Source: Amaurobius ferox (lineage: Eukaryota; Arthropoda; Arachnida; Araneae; Amaurobiidae). From it: a DNA stretch of 64,000 nt. A model generated the notes under the pieces. It searched no databases. It saw only the letters and a program-made list of their open reading frames with translations, and was not told where the DNA came from. The stretch spans positions 116,639,239-116,703,238 of the forward strand of contig OX578145.1 of assembly GCA_951213105.1 (NCBI GenBank), in the 5' to 3' direction. A program made the position numbers and the translations under genes. Of the stretch, positions 1-10,189 are shown one piece after another; the stretch's first letter is position 1; every line of letters starts with the position of its first letter.

Positions 1-1690
1 TAATAAGAGTTTTAATGGGTATTTAGATAAGGGATATATATATATTTTTTTTAGAAAAACGAACTTTCAAAGGGAACGCTAGACGACGGAGATTTTGGAT
101 TTAGGTACACTTAACGGGAATAAACAAGGTATATAAGGAAAATACAATGTTAGAACAAAAGGACACTAACCGCATTTTAATTAATCCTTTGGTAAATGCT
201 TAATCCATGCGTAATCCTGGGAAATGCTTAATCCATGGGAGTCGCGAAACACACACACGTAACACAAAGCCAACTGAATGTCCTGAACACTATGACCAAC
301 ATAGCGGATGGAGAGGTTGCCATTTTCAAAAAGGCGACATGTACGAGCCATGTACGACTAATTGGGAGAGGACCTCACACGAAGTAGTGCCCGGATTTAG
401 CCGCGGGTCAAAAGGGACCGCGTCCAGAAGAATGACACAATAAGTCAAGGACAGTGCGACCTTGTGTCCTGGGACTAGATTTTCAGTTTGAACAGGGAAT
501 TTAGATGCTAGAATAAATGTTACACAAAGTTTGGAAATTGAAAAGAGAAAAGGAGAGGTGGATGAATTCGATAGATTTTATATAATGGGATTTCAATATG
601 GTTACAAGGGATATAAGAAAAGAAAATGTACATTTTGGTATTCAAGTATGGGATTTGAATTGAGTTTGATGATATTTGAGAGAAAATTTGTAATTATGTA
701 TGCAATGATAGAATTTCAGTGAGTTATAAGAATTACGGGAAAATTTAAATACGGTTTCATTAAGTGGGAAAGTGAATAATTTAATGAATTCGGGAAATTC
801 CGTATCCAAGTATAAGATTTGGATTAAATCTGGTGATATGTGAAAGAAAATGTATAATTATGGATATTGTAATATAGAATCGCAGGGGATTTATAAGAAT
901 TTCAGTAGGATGGTAATTAAATGATTACATGGGTTTTTCTGTCATCTCAGAGATTGTAGGAAAATTTTAAAGTATTTTGCGGAAATTTTTGGAGTTATAT
1001 AAATTTTATTTTGGTAGTATTTCAGAGAATAGTGGAATTCTTTAAGTATTTTATTATAAATATGTACATGAGTTGTATTTATGGCACGTTCGATTGAGAA
1101 CAACACATGATGAGGTCAGGAAAATATAAATTGATAAGAGTGCTGAAGTTTAATGTATAGAAATTGTAAGAATTTGAATATTTTAAGTTTGAATAAGATA
1201 TCAAACTTAAATGGATAGGATGTTAAATAAGAAGTGTATTAACATGTAAAAAAAAGTAAAAATGATAAAAAATGATAAAAAAAAATGATAGTAGATAATG
1301 TAAAAAAAAGAAAAAAAAAATATATATATATAAGGCAGAGGAATGTAAAATAGATAAATTGTAGGAATTTGAAGAATTTAAGTTTGAAGAGAGTATCAAA
1401 GTTAAATAAAAAAAATGTATATATTATGTGGAAGGATTTAAAGTAGATAAAAAGTAGGAATTTTAATGGGGTAATTTTGAGAATGTTAACAAATTTAAAT
1501 GAGTTTGAAAAAAAAAAAAGAGAGTTTTTTTTTTGTAGTGTTTCGTGTGCCGGGTGACAAATTAAAATTATGGAAAGTGAATTTATAAAAAATATACTTT
1601 GGTGAGTTTTAAGAGAGGAGAGTAATAATAAGTTGGCCTGAGTGTAATATATGTGTATTGATTTGCTTAAACAAAACATGAAATAGCGTA
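1..1690. other. AT-rich non-coding stretch
   Basis: I recognise no gene here. From about 530 to 1680 the plus strand is strikingly purine-rich, with many A runs and few C. Two related stretches (about 1150-1210 and 1360-1410) share a TTTGAA..TTTAAGTTTGAA pattern, pointing to old local duplication. Near 195-238 a 14-base phrase containing TAAATGCTTAATCCATG-like sequence occurs twice. The short open frames at 207-443, 531-722 and 1239-1679 (minus) have biased low-complexity composition and no family motif, so I do not call them genes. Confidence 0.6.
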
Positions 1691-1706
1691 CAGATCCTGT
1701 TGCACA

Positions 1707-1985
1707 ATGATTTCCAAGTGGTCAGCGATTCCGGTCACTCAACAATTCCAGACGTACAACGATTTCCAAGTGGTCAGCGATTCCGGTTACTCAACAATTC
1801 CAGACGTACAACGATTTCCAAGTGGTCAGCGATTCCGGTTACTCAACAATTCCAGACGTACAACGATTTCCAAGTGGTCAGCGATTCCGGTTACTCAACA
1901 ATCCCAGACGTACAACGATTCTCAAACGGTCAACGATTCCTGTTACCCAGCAATTCCAGCGATTCATCTCCATTTCTGCAACAAG
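1707..1985. repeat. 52-bp minisatellite, about five copies
   Basis: The phrase TTTCCAAGTGGTCAGCGATT begins at 1711, 1763, 1815 and 1867, exactly 52 bp apart. A decayed fifth copy begins near 1919, and the copies differ at only a few bases until then. Because 52 is not a multiple of three, each frame shifts from copy to copy. All three plus frames nevertheless stay open across the array, which creates three overlapping spurious ORFs between 1700 and 2070. Confidence 0.92.
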
Positions 1986-1989
1986 GCCA

Positions 1990-3640
1990 GTGTTTAATCA
2001 TAGGGAGATAGTGTACACTCAATCGTACCATTACAAAGATGAACAGTTTAAACATTTTCCTTTCCTATAAACTTTACAAAAGACATTCCACGAATGACAA
2101 CGTTGCAGATACAGAATAACAATAAATCGAACTGATGCTTACAAGAACAAAAAAAAAACTTTCCAGGAGCACTGTGATTTGTATATATGCAAAGAGTATT
2201 TGATATTTTGTTACCAGTAATATTTTGTAGTACTGAAATGACTGATATATGTATATATAGTGTAATGTTACAGATGATGCAGTATTTGAGAGAGGAAGGA
2301 GATGGTGACACAGGTAATACTGCCAGTGTGATGGTGAACTCGCCACTCGATAATTGGCTTTTTTCCCACCAAATTTTGGGGGGGAAGAAGGGTAATCGTT
2401 ATATTGTGATTTTCAATCACAATGTAACATTGCCGTTTTGGATTGTGAAACAGGACCTAAGAAGATGGTCCCTCATACAGCGAGACAATTTATATAACGT
2501 TCCCTTGGACACAGCTGGACCGGACGTAGTTCGAGAATGAAAAAGGGTGCTTCTCGTATTCACGTCAGCACTTGGTGCTATATCAGGCGGAAGGGGTTGA
2601 ACTCCCTGACCCGAGAGGTCAATTAATTTCCAGATGGACATGGGAAAATGTCCGTGAGAACTTTCTGCACAAAAAAGACAATACTCAAAGATCTGATATT
2701 TCAAGGGGGGCTTCAGCCAGTTAGACTGCCGGAAGGCGGAGTTTTATATTTACGGAACCAATGAGAGTCTGGGGGCCTAAGAGAGAGGGGAGAGATGAAG
2801 AGAGACTTAAACTGTTAAAATTTAAAAATCAAGAGAGGGGAGTTGAATTTGTACAGTGCTGAAAGGTGGTCGCAAGAGCGCGACGATAAGACACGGAGCC
2901 GATCGGAGAAGTCCGCTTCCTGCCGATGACAAGTTCGGGTCGACGGCAATGTCCGAGGTAGGCAATTTCTTTACATGTATTTTGCACGAAGGTCAATTGT
3001 TCAGTATGCTCTCCCCCTCGCTCTCTATTAATTAAGGTTAGTGTTGGGAGTGATAAAAGGGTTTATTGAATTTAATTATGCAAGTGTGAAATGTATGTCA
3101 CACGTAAGGCAGATAGTGATAAAGGAGATTTTTCAGTATATGAATTGAAATATTGTATGTGAGACATTTTATCCTATAGGTAAAGTAGGAATGATACGGT
3201 GTGTTAATTATAATGGTTTTGTTTGCATGATTGTAAAATTAAATGAGTTATTACGAGTTCTGGAATTATTACACTTTCATTGTGGAATTGTTGACTTTAT
3301 CAAATATTAAATAAGGTTTTATCTTAATGAAATAAATTCTTTGTTATTGTTTAAAATTAAGCCTCTTCATTTTAATTACTGGTATTATGTATTTCTTTAT
3401 TTACTCCACTTTACGAGATCGGTCCATGTAGCGTCAATACCTGACGTGTGGTGACCCACATATCAATATGCAACTTAAAGAGGCACTGTCGTAGCCCGAG
3501 CTTAAACCTGTACTGCCAGGTTAACTTAACCTAATAAAAGGAGGGGAGGAACATACACGACAGCAGAATGAAGTAATCAACCTTATCCAGGCTACAACAG
3601 AAGTTATCACGGAGAGAAGGAGATATCTGAACCCACAGAA
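1990..3640. other. Non-coding; possible retroelement leader or LTR remnant
   Basis: No gene is recognisable. The part from about 2560 to 3540 has the feel of a retroelement 5' region: GC-richer stretches, an AATAAA near 3340, and a TGGTGACCCAC phrase near 3448 that resembles the start of a tRNA primer-binding site. It lies just upstream of the Gypsy pol remnant. I could not find a matching 3' LTR downstream, so the LTR reading is only a guess. A gag gene is absent. Confidence 0.3.
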
Positions 3641-3647
3641 TTTTCAA

Positions 3648-4380
3648 TTGCAACACATGGACACAAATACAAAAGAAGATTTCCCAAAATTCATTATGTC
3701 TTTCGCGCACGTATTTTCTAAAAAATTAAAGACTTCAGGAGCAACGAACATGATTCAGTCGACAATTGAATTATCACATGACCACTCAATTCTTTCGAGA
3801 TCTTACGATCTTCCATATGCACTACAAGATACAGCTAAGGCACAACTAGAAGAGGCAGGTATTATAGCAAAAACACAATTCAGTTTTGCTAGTCCAATGC
3901 TTTTAGTAAAAAAAAGCGAACGGGGAGTACAGATTATGTTTAGATCTATGACTCATTAATAACATATCCACAATTTCCACGTACAAAATTCCCAAAATCA
4001 ATGACGTTATTACCAAATTAGCGAGATATAGATTTTATGCAAAGCTCGATCTGAATTCGGCATTCAACCAACTAGTTTTAAATCCCGAAAAGAGGAAATT
4101 TTCTACTTTTACAACGCTCTGGGCTAATTTGAATATCAAAGATTAGTTTTTGGACACATAAGCTCGGTGCCTATTTTTCAACAAATCATGGATATCATTT
4201 TGGCAGATTTACAGGAACAAAACATTTTAGCATATATTGATGACACAATAATTCCAGCCAACTCATACTAGGAACTTAAATACAAATTACAATTAATATT
4301 CCAAAAGTTCAGAGGAAATAATTTAACGTTACAGCCCACTAAATGTCAGTTTCACTTAGTCAGGATAAGCTACTTAGTTT
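3648..4380 (+). pseudogene. Gypsy reverse transcriptase, broken
   Basis: This would copy the element RNA into DNA. The first open part (3648-3959) matches the Gypsy pre-RT and finger region, ending in SPMLLVKKSERG, the usual SP..LVKK motif. The frame is then lost. A second frame around 3975-4125 carries YAKLDLNSAFNQ, the motif with the first catalytic aspartate. A third frame carries LVFGH and, at 4233-4244, YIDD, the catalytic box. A TAG at about 4270 interrupts it, after which the CQFH region leads into the RNase H frame. At least two frameshifts plus stops make it non-functional. Confidence 0.88.
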
Positions 4381-5230
4381 TGGAAATTGGCCAAAACGGC
4401 ATATGTCTCACGGAAAGCAATATTGGAAAAATCACCTCTTTTCCCAGACCTAAGATTTTACGAAAGCTAAAGAGATTTTTGGGAATCTGTAATTTCTATA
4501 GAAATTCGATAAAAGATTTTTCAAAACTTACAGCGGTACTCTCGGACTTGACACAAAAAGGTAAGAAATTTGAATGGAATAGCAGTTGTGAGGAGGCGTT
4601 CCAAAGGTTGCAAATTTTTTTTGAGAAACCGTTGCTAATTCAGCTTAATTTTGAACAACATTTTTACCTCAATACAGACGCAAGCTTATTGTATTTAGGG
4701 GCCTCTTTTTGACAATACAGAGATGGAATTTTAAAGACTATAGCATATTTTAGTACAGAGCTAAGCCCGGAAGAACAGAGATACCCTGCAATTAAAACGG
4801 AATTACTGGCAATCCATCAAGGTATGGCTTTTTTCAGAAATTTCCTGTACTGTACGGAAGAAATTTTTTTATTTTATCTGACCACAAACCCTTAGGAGAA
4901 CATTTAAAAATTCAGAACCCACCTAACATAATGCAACACTGGTTACTGGACATTTCCGAATTCAAATTTAACTTCATACATATCCCTGGAAGAGACAACC
5001 TCTTTTGTGATTATTTGAGTAGAGAGGATTTTGAAGGGAATCAAAACAAAACCAAGGAAACTCAACTCAAAATGGTAGAGGAGAAAATTACGGAAAATGT
5101 CAACACACTCACTGAAATTCCAACGTTAGAGAATATTTCGGAAGAACAACTGAATGATGCTAAATTACTGGAAATCAGAAATAAATTAAACACCGATGAA
5201 CAGAAACCAAGCAAACATTACGAGGCTTAG
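4380..5230 (+). pseudogene. Gypsy RNase H and connection domain, broken
   Basis: RNase H removes the RNA strand during reverse transcription. The open segment 4380-4712 includes RFLGICNFYR, the standard motif after the RT thumb, and NTDAS with the first RNase H aspartate. A TGA ends it at 4712, but the sequence continues as recognisable RNase H with a KTELLAI motif (catalytic glutamate) and SDHKPL near 4880. Frame changes intervene. The segment 4931-5230 begins after the DHKPL region and contains HIPGRDNLFCDYLSR, the conserved closing motif of Gypsy RNase H. This is a decayed copy, sure as to family. Confidence 0.87.
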
Positions 5231-5420
5231 ACAGGGAATCCAACTTGATCATGCACATAGGAAATTGGAAAGATAGACCATGGAGGGAGAACCTAAATAA
5301 AACGATCGTCATTCCAAGAGCCCTACAGAGACTAATCTTAAACATGACACGTCATCCACACGGGGATAGATAAGACATTTAAATTATTATCAGACAGGAG
5401 ACAGGCACTACTGGAGTGGG

Positions 5421-5943
5421 ATGTACGCGGACGTACACAATGTTGTTCTCTCATGCAAACTGTGCAGAGCAAGGAAGGGTAGTTATCAAGATGTTCTGTT
5501 TAGTAGGACACCAATTCCGCCGGGTCCAGCGTACGCTCTGTCAACAGATATCGTGGGTCCTTTCCCACCCAGTGTAAATAATAATCGGTGCGCGCTTTCG
5601 GCACTATGCCAATTTTCTAAACACGTTCAATTTTATCAAATTCCAAACATTAAAGCAGAAACGGTGGCAGATAGACTCTTACATGACATTGAGATTTTTG
5701 GCAGACCATATTCTATCTTGTCAGACCGGGAAGTTCAATATACATCAGACGTGTACAAACATATGACTGAAAACTACAAATTGTCACGAAATTAAGCTCA
5801 GTATAAGCCCCGTTCGTAAATGGACAGGTGAAAAAAATAAACGGTCCGCTGAAACATACTATAAGTACGCTAACAAACAATTCTCCATATTGGGACACCG
5901 CGCTACACATTAATGGGTTGAACAATAAACAAAGGCCGTTATA
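5421..5943 (+). pseudogene. Gypsy integrase, truncated and decayed
   Basis: Integrase inserts the cDNA into the genome. The open segment 5421-5795 has the CKLC half of the HHCC zinc finger, STDIVGPFPP with the first catalytic aspartate, and ILSDREVQYTSDV with the second. The frame then shifts. From 5810 to 5943 another frame reads PFVNGQVKKIN, the counterpart of the conserved NGQ-E motif, with lysine where the catalytic glutamate should stand, and stops soon after. The C-terminal domain is missing. Both the frameshift and the lost glutamate mark it as dead. Confidence 0.88.
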
Positions 5944-6167
5944 AATGCTAAATGATTTGAAAATGTAAAGTAATTAAAGAATATATAGGTTATCATGATA
6001 ATAGCAATAATGAGTTATAGTAAAGGAATGAATCCGGAAAAAATCAATAAATAAGAAAGAAATGAAATAAAAACAAATCGAGTAAATAAAAATATAAAAA
6101 ATTCGTTAAGCAGAATTTAAAGGAGTTGTAGAATTTTTTTACGCCAAAAGGCAGGAACGGTACATTA

Positions 6168-7588
6168 CATTCATAGCAATAAGTGGTTTTCTGAATAAGG
6201 GTTTCGGGAAAATCATATTCTAATACTGGGGCAAGAAAAGAGAAGGGATTGGAAATATAATGCTTTTAGAAAGATGCAGGAATATAACATGAAGTGTCAG
6301 ACGCAGAAACATAGGCAAACAGATTAAGTAAAATTTTCGTGGGAGGAAAGAGACTGTACAGAAGATTTTACATTCATAGCAATAAGTGGTTTTCTGAATA
6401 AGGGTTTCGGGAAAATCATATTCTAATACTGGGACAAGAAAAGAGAAGGGATTGGAAATATAATGCTTTTAGAAAGATGCAGGAATATAACATGAAGTGT
6501 CAGACGCAGAAACATAGGCAAACAGATTAAGTAAAATTTTCGTGGGAGGAAAGAGACTGTACAGAAGATTTTACATTCATAGCAATAAGTGGTTTTCTGA
6601 ATAAGGGTTTCGGGAAAATCATATTCTAATACTGGGACAAGAAAAGAGAAGGGATTGGAAATATAATGCTTTTAGAAAGATGCAGGAATATAACATGAAG
6701 TGTCAGACGCAGAAACATAGGCAAACAGATTAAGTAAAATTTTCGTGGGAGGAAAGAGACTGTACAGAAGATTTTACATTCATAGCAATAAGTGGTTTTC
6801 TGAATAAGGGTTTCGGGAAAATCATATTCTAATACTGGGACAAGAAAAGAGAAGGGATTGGAAATATAATGCTTTTAGAAAGATGCAGGAATATAACATG
6901 AAGTGTCAGACGCAGAAACATAGGCAAACAGATTAAGTAAAATTTTCGTGGGAGGAAAGAGACTGTACAGAAGATTTTACATTCATAGCAATAAGTGGTT
7001 TTCTGAATAAGGGTTTCGGGAAAATCATATTCTAATACTGGGACAAGAAAAGAGAAGGGATTGGAAATATAATGCTTTTAGAAAGATGCAGGAATATAAC
7101 ATGAAGTGTCAGACGCAGAAACATAGGCAAACAGATTAAGTAAAATTTTCGTGGGAGGAAAGAGACTGTACAGAAGATTTTACATTCATAGCAATAAGTG
7201 GTTTTCAGAATAAGGGTTTCGGGAAAATCATATTCTAATACTGGGACAAGAAAAGAGAAGGGATTGGAAATATAATGCTTTTAGAAAGATGCAGGAATAT
7301 AACATGAAGTGTCAGACGCAGAAACATAGGCAAACAGATTAAGTAAAATTTTCGTGGGAGGAAAGAGACTGTACAGAAGATTTTACATTCATAGCAATAA
7401 GTGGTTTTCTGAATAAGGGTTTCGGGAAAATCATATTCTAATACTGGGACAAGAAAAGAGAAGGGATTGGAAATATAATGCTTTTAGAAAGATGCAGGAA
7501 TATAACATGAAGTGTCAGACGCAGAAACATAGGCAAACAGATTAAGTAAAATTTTCGTGGGAGGAAAGAGACTGTACAGAAGATTTTA
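6168..7588. repeat. 203-bp satellite array, seven near-identical copies
   Basis: Units start at 6168, 6371, 6574, 6777, 6980, 7183 and 7386, each exactly 203 bp apart (CATTCATAGCAATAAGTGG at the start). By eye the copies differ at only two sites: GGGGCAAG instead of GGGACAAG in copy 1, and TTTTCAGAAT instead of TTTTCTGAAT in copy 6. The unit is non-coding, with stops in all frames. The array lies between the Gypsy remnant and the Helitron end, so it could have grown from the 3' region of the retroelement. Confidence 0.97.
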
Positions 7589-7596
7589 TTAATGAA

Positions 7597-9057
7597 CTAG
7601 CCGCATACCCGTTCTTCGTACGGAGTATATAATATAAAGAAACTTATAATTCGCAATCATGTGCAAATTCTGTTAAATTATTAAATTTATTGCTCCTAAA
7701 GAGAAGTTGAAGAATATCTGTTCTCACTATGCAAAATTATCTTCACGGGCAGATCTGAAGAATAAAACATCCTGCCCCTTTTGTAAGCAAATTTAGAAAA
7801 AAAAAGGAATTAAATCAATATATTCAACCCCGTACTACTTATATCGTCGCAGATTAGAAAATATGCCAGTGCGTTAGTAGAAGATTACCCGTATTACAAT
7901 ATGAGTCTCAAAAATATTTGCCAAAATAAAGGAGATGACGTAATAAATTGAAAATATCAATAATCCTCGTACTCCTTATACCAGAAGGTCGTAATTGATT
8001 CCAATATGTGCTAATATATATCAAAACATATGCCAATATACCTGTACTACTTATATTCTCGTAGATTAGAAGATATATCCGTGTATTTACCTATAGAAGA
8101 TATACCCGTATTATGTACCCGTAGAAGATATACCCGTGTAGAAGATTACTCGTACAACGTACAATATATGAGTTTAAACAGTTTTTCTCATAATAAAATA
8201 ATTGCATAATAACTTGAAAATATCAATAACCCCTGAATCAATAATCCCCGAAAATATCAATAATAATAACGTTTAAATCCGAAGACCGTAATTGATATTA
8301 TCCAGTCAAAAATGCTATAAGAAAAATCAAATAGTTCTTTTTTAAAATATATTTTCATATCCATTTATTTATTATTCAAATCGAAAAAATAATAATTAAA
8401 AGTAACAGACAGATTTAATTTAATTGCGTTTCTGAGCAACATGATATAAGATAAAATCTTTCTCATGAATTGCGAAATTAAATAGCCATTTTGATTTCTT
8501 TATACTTTTCATTGCTCAGTAAAAGTTTGTGAAAAATAAACCATGGAGGTAGATTTCCCATTTAAATCATGTTTCAAACAATTCATGTTTTCCGAAAGTG
8601 ACTAATTAGCGCAAAAAATCTCCCATCAAACTCAGAAATAAAGTTTTAATTCACTTTCAAACGATTTTCAAGCTTTTCGTTTGGATAAACCATGGAGTTA
8701 GAGAGTAGAACTCATAGGAAAAAGTTTCGATTTTCATTAATATCTCGACAACCCCTGGTCTCAGATACTCGAAACTTAGGCTAAATTTATGGGGGGCTAT
8801 TTCAAGGCTATCCACAAAATTTCTTCAAATTCGGTTCAGCCGTTCTCCTGTGATGATGAGACAAACGAAAATTTCATTTTTTACTAATAGCTCGAGAACC
8901 ACTGATTGTAGAAACTCCAAGCATGGACTAAATTTTAAGTGGGACTATTTCCAGGCTACCCACAAAATTTCATCAAATTCGGTTCAGTCGTTCTCCCATG
9001 ACGACGGGACAAACAGACAGATAGACAGATTTTCAATTTTATTTATATATATGAAGA
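7597..9057 (-). mobile_element. Helitron-like non-autonomous element H1
   Basis: Read on the minus strand, the element starts with TCTTCATATATATAAATAAAATTG preceded by A (9057) and ends with CTAG followed by T (7597-7600). Insertion between A and T with 5' TC and 3' CTAG is the Helitron hallmark. Just before the CTAG lies an imperfect hairpin (CCGTAC..GTATGCGG). The 5' part continues with AAATCTGTCTATCTGTCTGTTTGTC, then a ~155-bp unit repeated twice (GGTTCAGCCGTTCTCC and GGTTCAGTCGTTCTCC). No Rep/helicase coding is present. Two related copies (36153-37262 and 48418-48678) confirm it is a dispersed family. Confidence 0.78.
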
Positions 9058-9812
9058 TAAACAAGTAATAAAAAAAGAAAGAAAATATGACATGAAAATA
9101 ATGAAGGGTATTATATAGATATTGAGGAGGTAACTAAAGTAGTGTGATAAAAGAATAATTGATAGAATAAGGAAAGTTAAAAAATAGTTTTTAGTGTACA
9201 AGAAACTAGAAAGTGTAAAAAAAATTATTTCTGTTTATATTTTGGCTACGGCGTTTATCTAACAAGCAAGGTGAACAAATTACACCTGTGGATCATAAAA
9301 GTGAGAAAATTTAAGTGGAGGCACTAAATAATGGTATGTTTAGAATAAGTACGTGCAACGTACATAAGTACGTACAACGCATACGTACGTGCAACGGTAT
9401 CTTCAGCTAAAATATATACATGTTTTACATTTCAAAGTACTGACTGCATGCAATACGATACATAAAATAAGCTACTATTTCTGAAACTAAAATACATTGA
9501 ATTGCAATACTTACGTCTGTAATGAATGTTTACTGCAACGAAATAAATCCACCACGTGTAACAATCACAATCTCATACATATGTTGGTACTACTGCTAGC
9601 TCTATTTTCCGATTTCTGCTCGCCTAGTAGAAGCGACGTCACAAACTAGCTGGGAGGCTTTCTCTATCGATGGCAACGTTCTGCCACATTTGCTTTCCCA
9701 CGGTCAGCCACGAGGATATAAAGCGGATTCTTGATAATAATTAAGTTCATTGCCGTTTGTTGTAGATAATAGTCTTCAAAAGATTTCTTACAACACTCGT
9801 AAGGTATATACA
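9058..9812. other. Non-coding, with a candidate promoter or solo LTR
   Basis: AT-rich DNA with no gene. Around 9350-9400 the phrase CGTGCAACG/CGTACAACGC recurs three times. The stretch from about 9559 (TGTAACAATCACAATC) to about 9810 (GTATATACA) starts with TG and ends with CA, and contains a TATA box; it could be a solo LTR, but no partner or target duplication was seen. Confidence 0.35.
9712..9760 (+). promoter_or_regulatory. Candidate TATA promoter
   Basis: GATATAAAGCGG (TATAAA at 9717-9722) is followed about 30 bp later by TTCATTGCCG, at a spacing typical of TATA box to start site. It could belong to an LTR starting near 9559. There is no downstream intact gene on this strand before LINE-A, which is a 5'-truncated copy. 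Confidence 0.25.
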
Positions 9813-10075
9813 TTATGATGGATACTTTTGTCGAAAGTGTAGCCTTGCGTACGAACGCCCACGTTCAAATGTGTCAATCATTTTCGACTCGGGCGGCCGA
9901 ATGTCACTAAAACCAGTTTATCATCGTTTCCTGCCATTTTCACTATGCGTAAAAGAGGAGCTAGCACATCTCCTACAATTTGTGTTTCCACAATGTCAAA
10001 ATACACAGACAGCACATGATAATGAGCATTTACATTTGCAACGTAGTGGCCTTCCACACTGGCTTCAGAATTAGA
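9813..10075 (-). pseudogene. Fragment of a transposon-derived 'F54H12.2-like' protein
   Basis: The minus strand from 10074 to about 9884 reads open and contains VYFDIVETQIVGDVLAPLLR followed by VTFGRP. This pattern recalls the C-terminal part of proteins named 'uncharacterized transposon-derived protein F54H12.2-like' in many animal genomes. The frame then meets a TGA. In the neighbouring frame the strand reads TFERGRSY and LHFRQKYPS before a stop at 9813-9815, matching the usual C-terminal LHFR ending. A frameshift and a short internal loss thus separate the two parts. The match is from memory of the family and was not searched. It is a dead fragment, with no capsid or polymerase partners nearby. 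Confidence 0.5.
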
Positions 10076-10090
10076 TTACGATTGGATCAC

Positions 10091-10189
10091 CATGGAATCC
10101 AAAGCCAATACTTGGGCTAGTCCTTCTTGTAAAATCACTCTTATCTTATTCTTTATTTTGATACTTATTCGTATCGTAATACAATTATG
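10091..10189 (+). other. Short hydrophobic open frame upstream of LINE-A
   Basis: An ATG at 10091 opens about 32 codons ending in TGA. The last half (ITLILFFILILIRIVI) is strongly hydrophobic and would make one membrane span. It overlaps the region just before the truncation point of LINE-A. Nothing supports expression. AT-rich DNA often yields such frames by chance. Confidence 0.12.

Larger units (their letters stand above)
3648..5943 (+). mobile_element. Gypsy/Ty3 LTR retrotransposon relic (pol)
   Basis: The domain order is reverse transcriptase, RNase H, then integrase, which is the Gypsy/Ty3 (Metaviridae-type) order. The reading frame is broken by several stops and frameshifts, and gag and protease are missing. 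No paired LTRs were found. The 203-bp satellite begins about 225 bp past the integrase remnant. This is a dead copy, described further in the three pseudogene entries. Confidence 0.9.

Noticed and set aside
1700..2070. Three overlapping open frames on the plus strand
   Set aside because: They are by-products of the 52-bp minisatellite reading all frames in turn.
2560..3540. 5' LTR and primer-binding site of the Gypsy relic
   Set aside because: Only a weak TGGTGACCC word supports it; no second LTR could be matched, so it is kept only as a low-confidence remark.
6168..7588. CRISPR-like repeat array
   Set aside because: Units are contiguous 203-bp copies with no unique spacers, and the context is eukaryotic.
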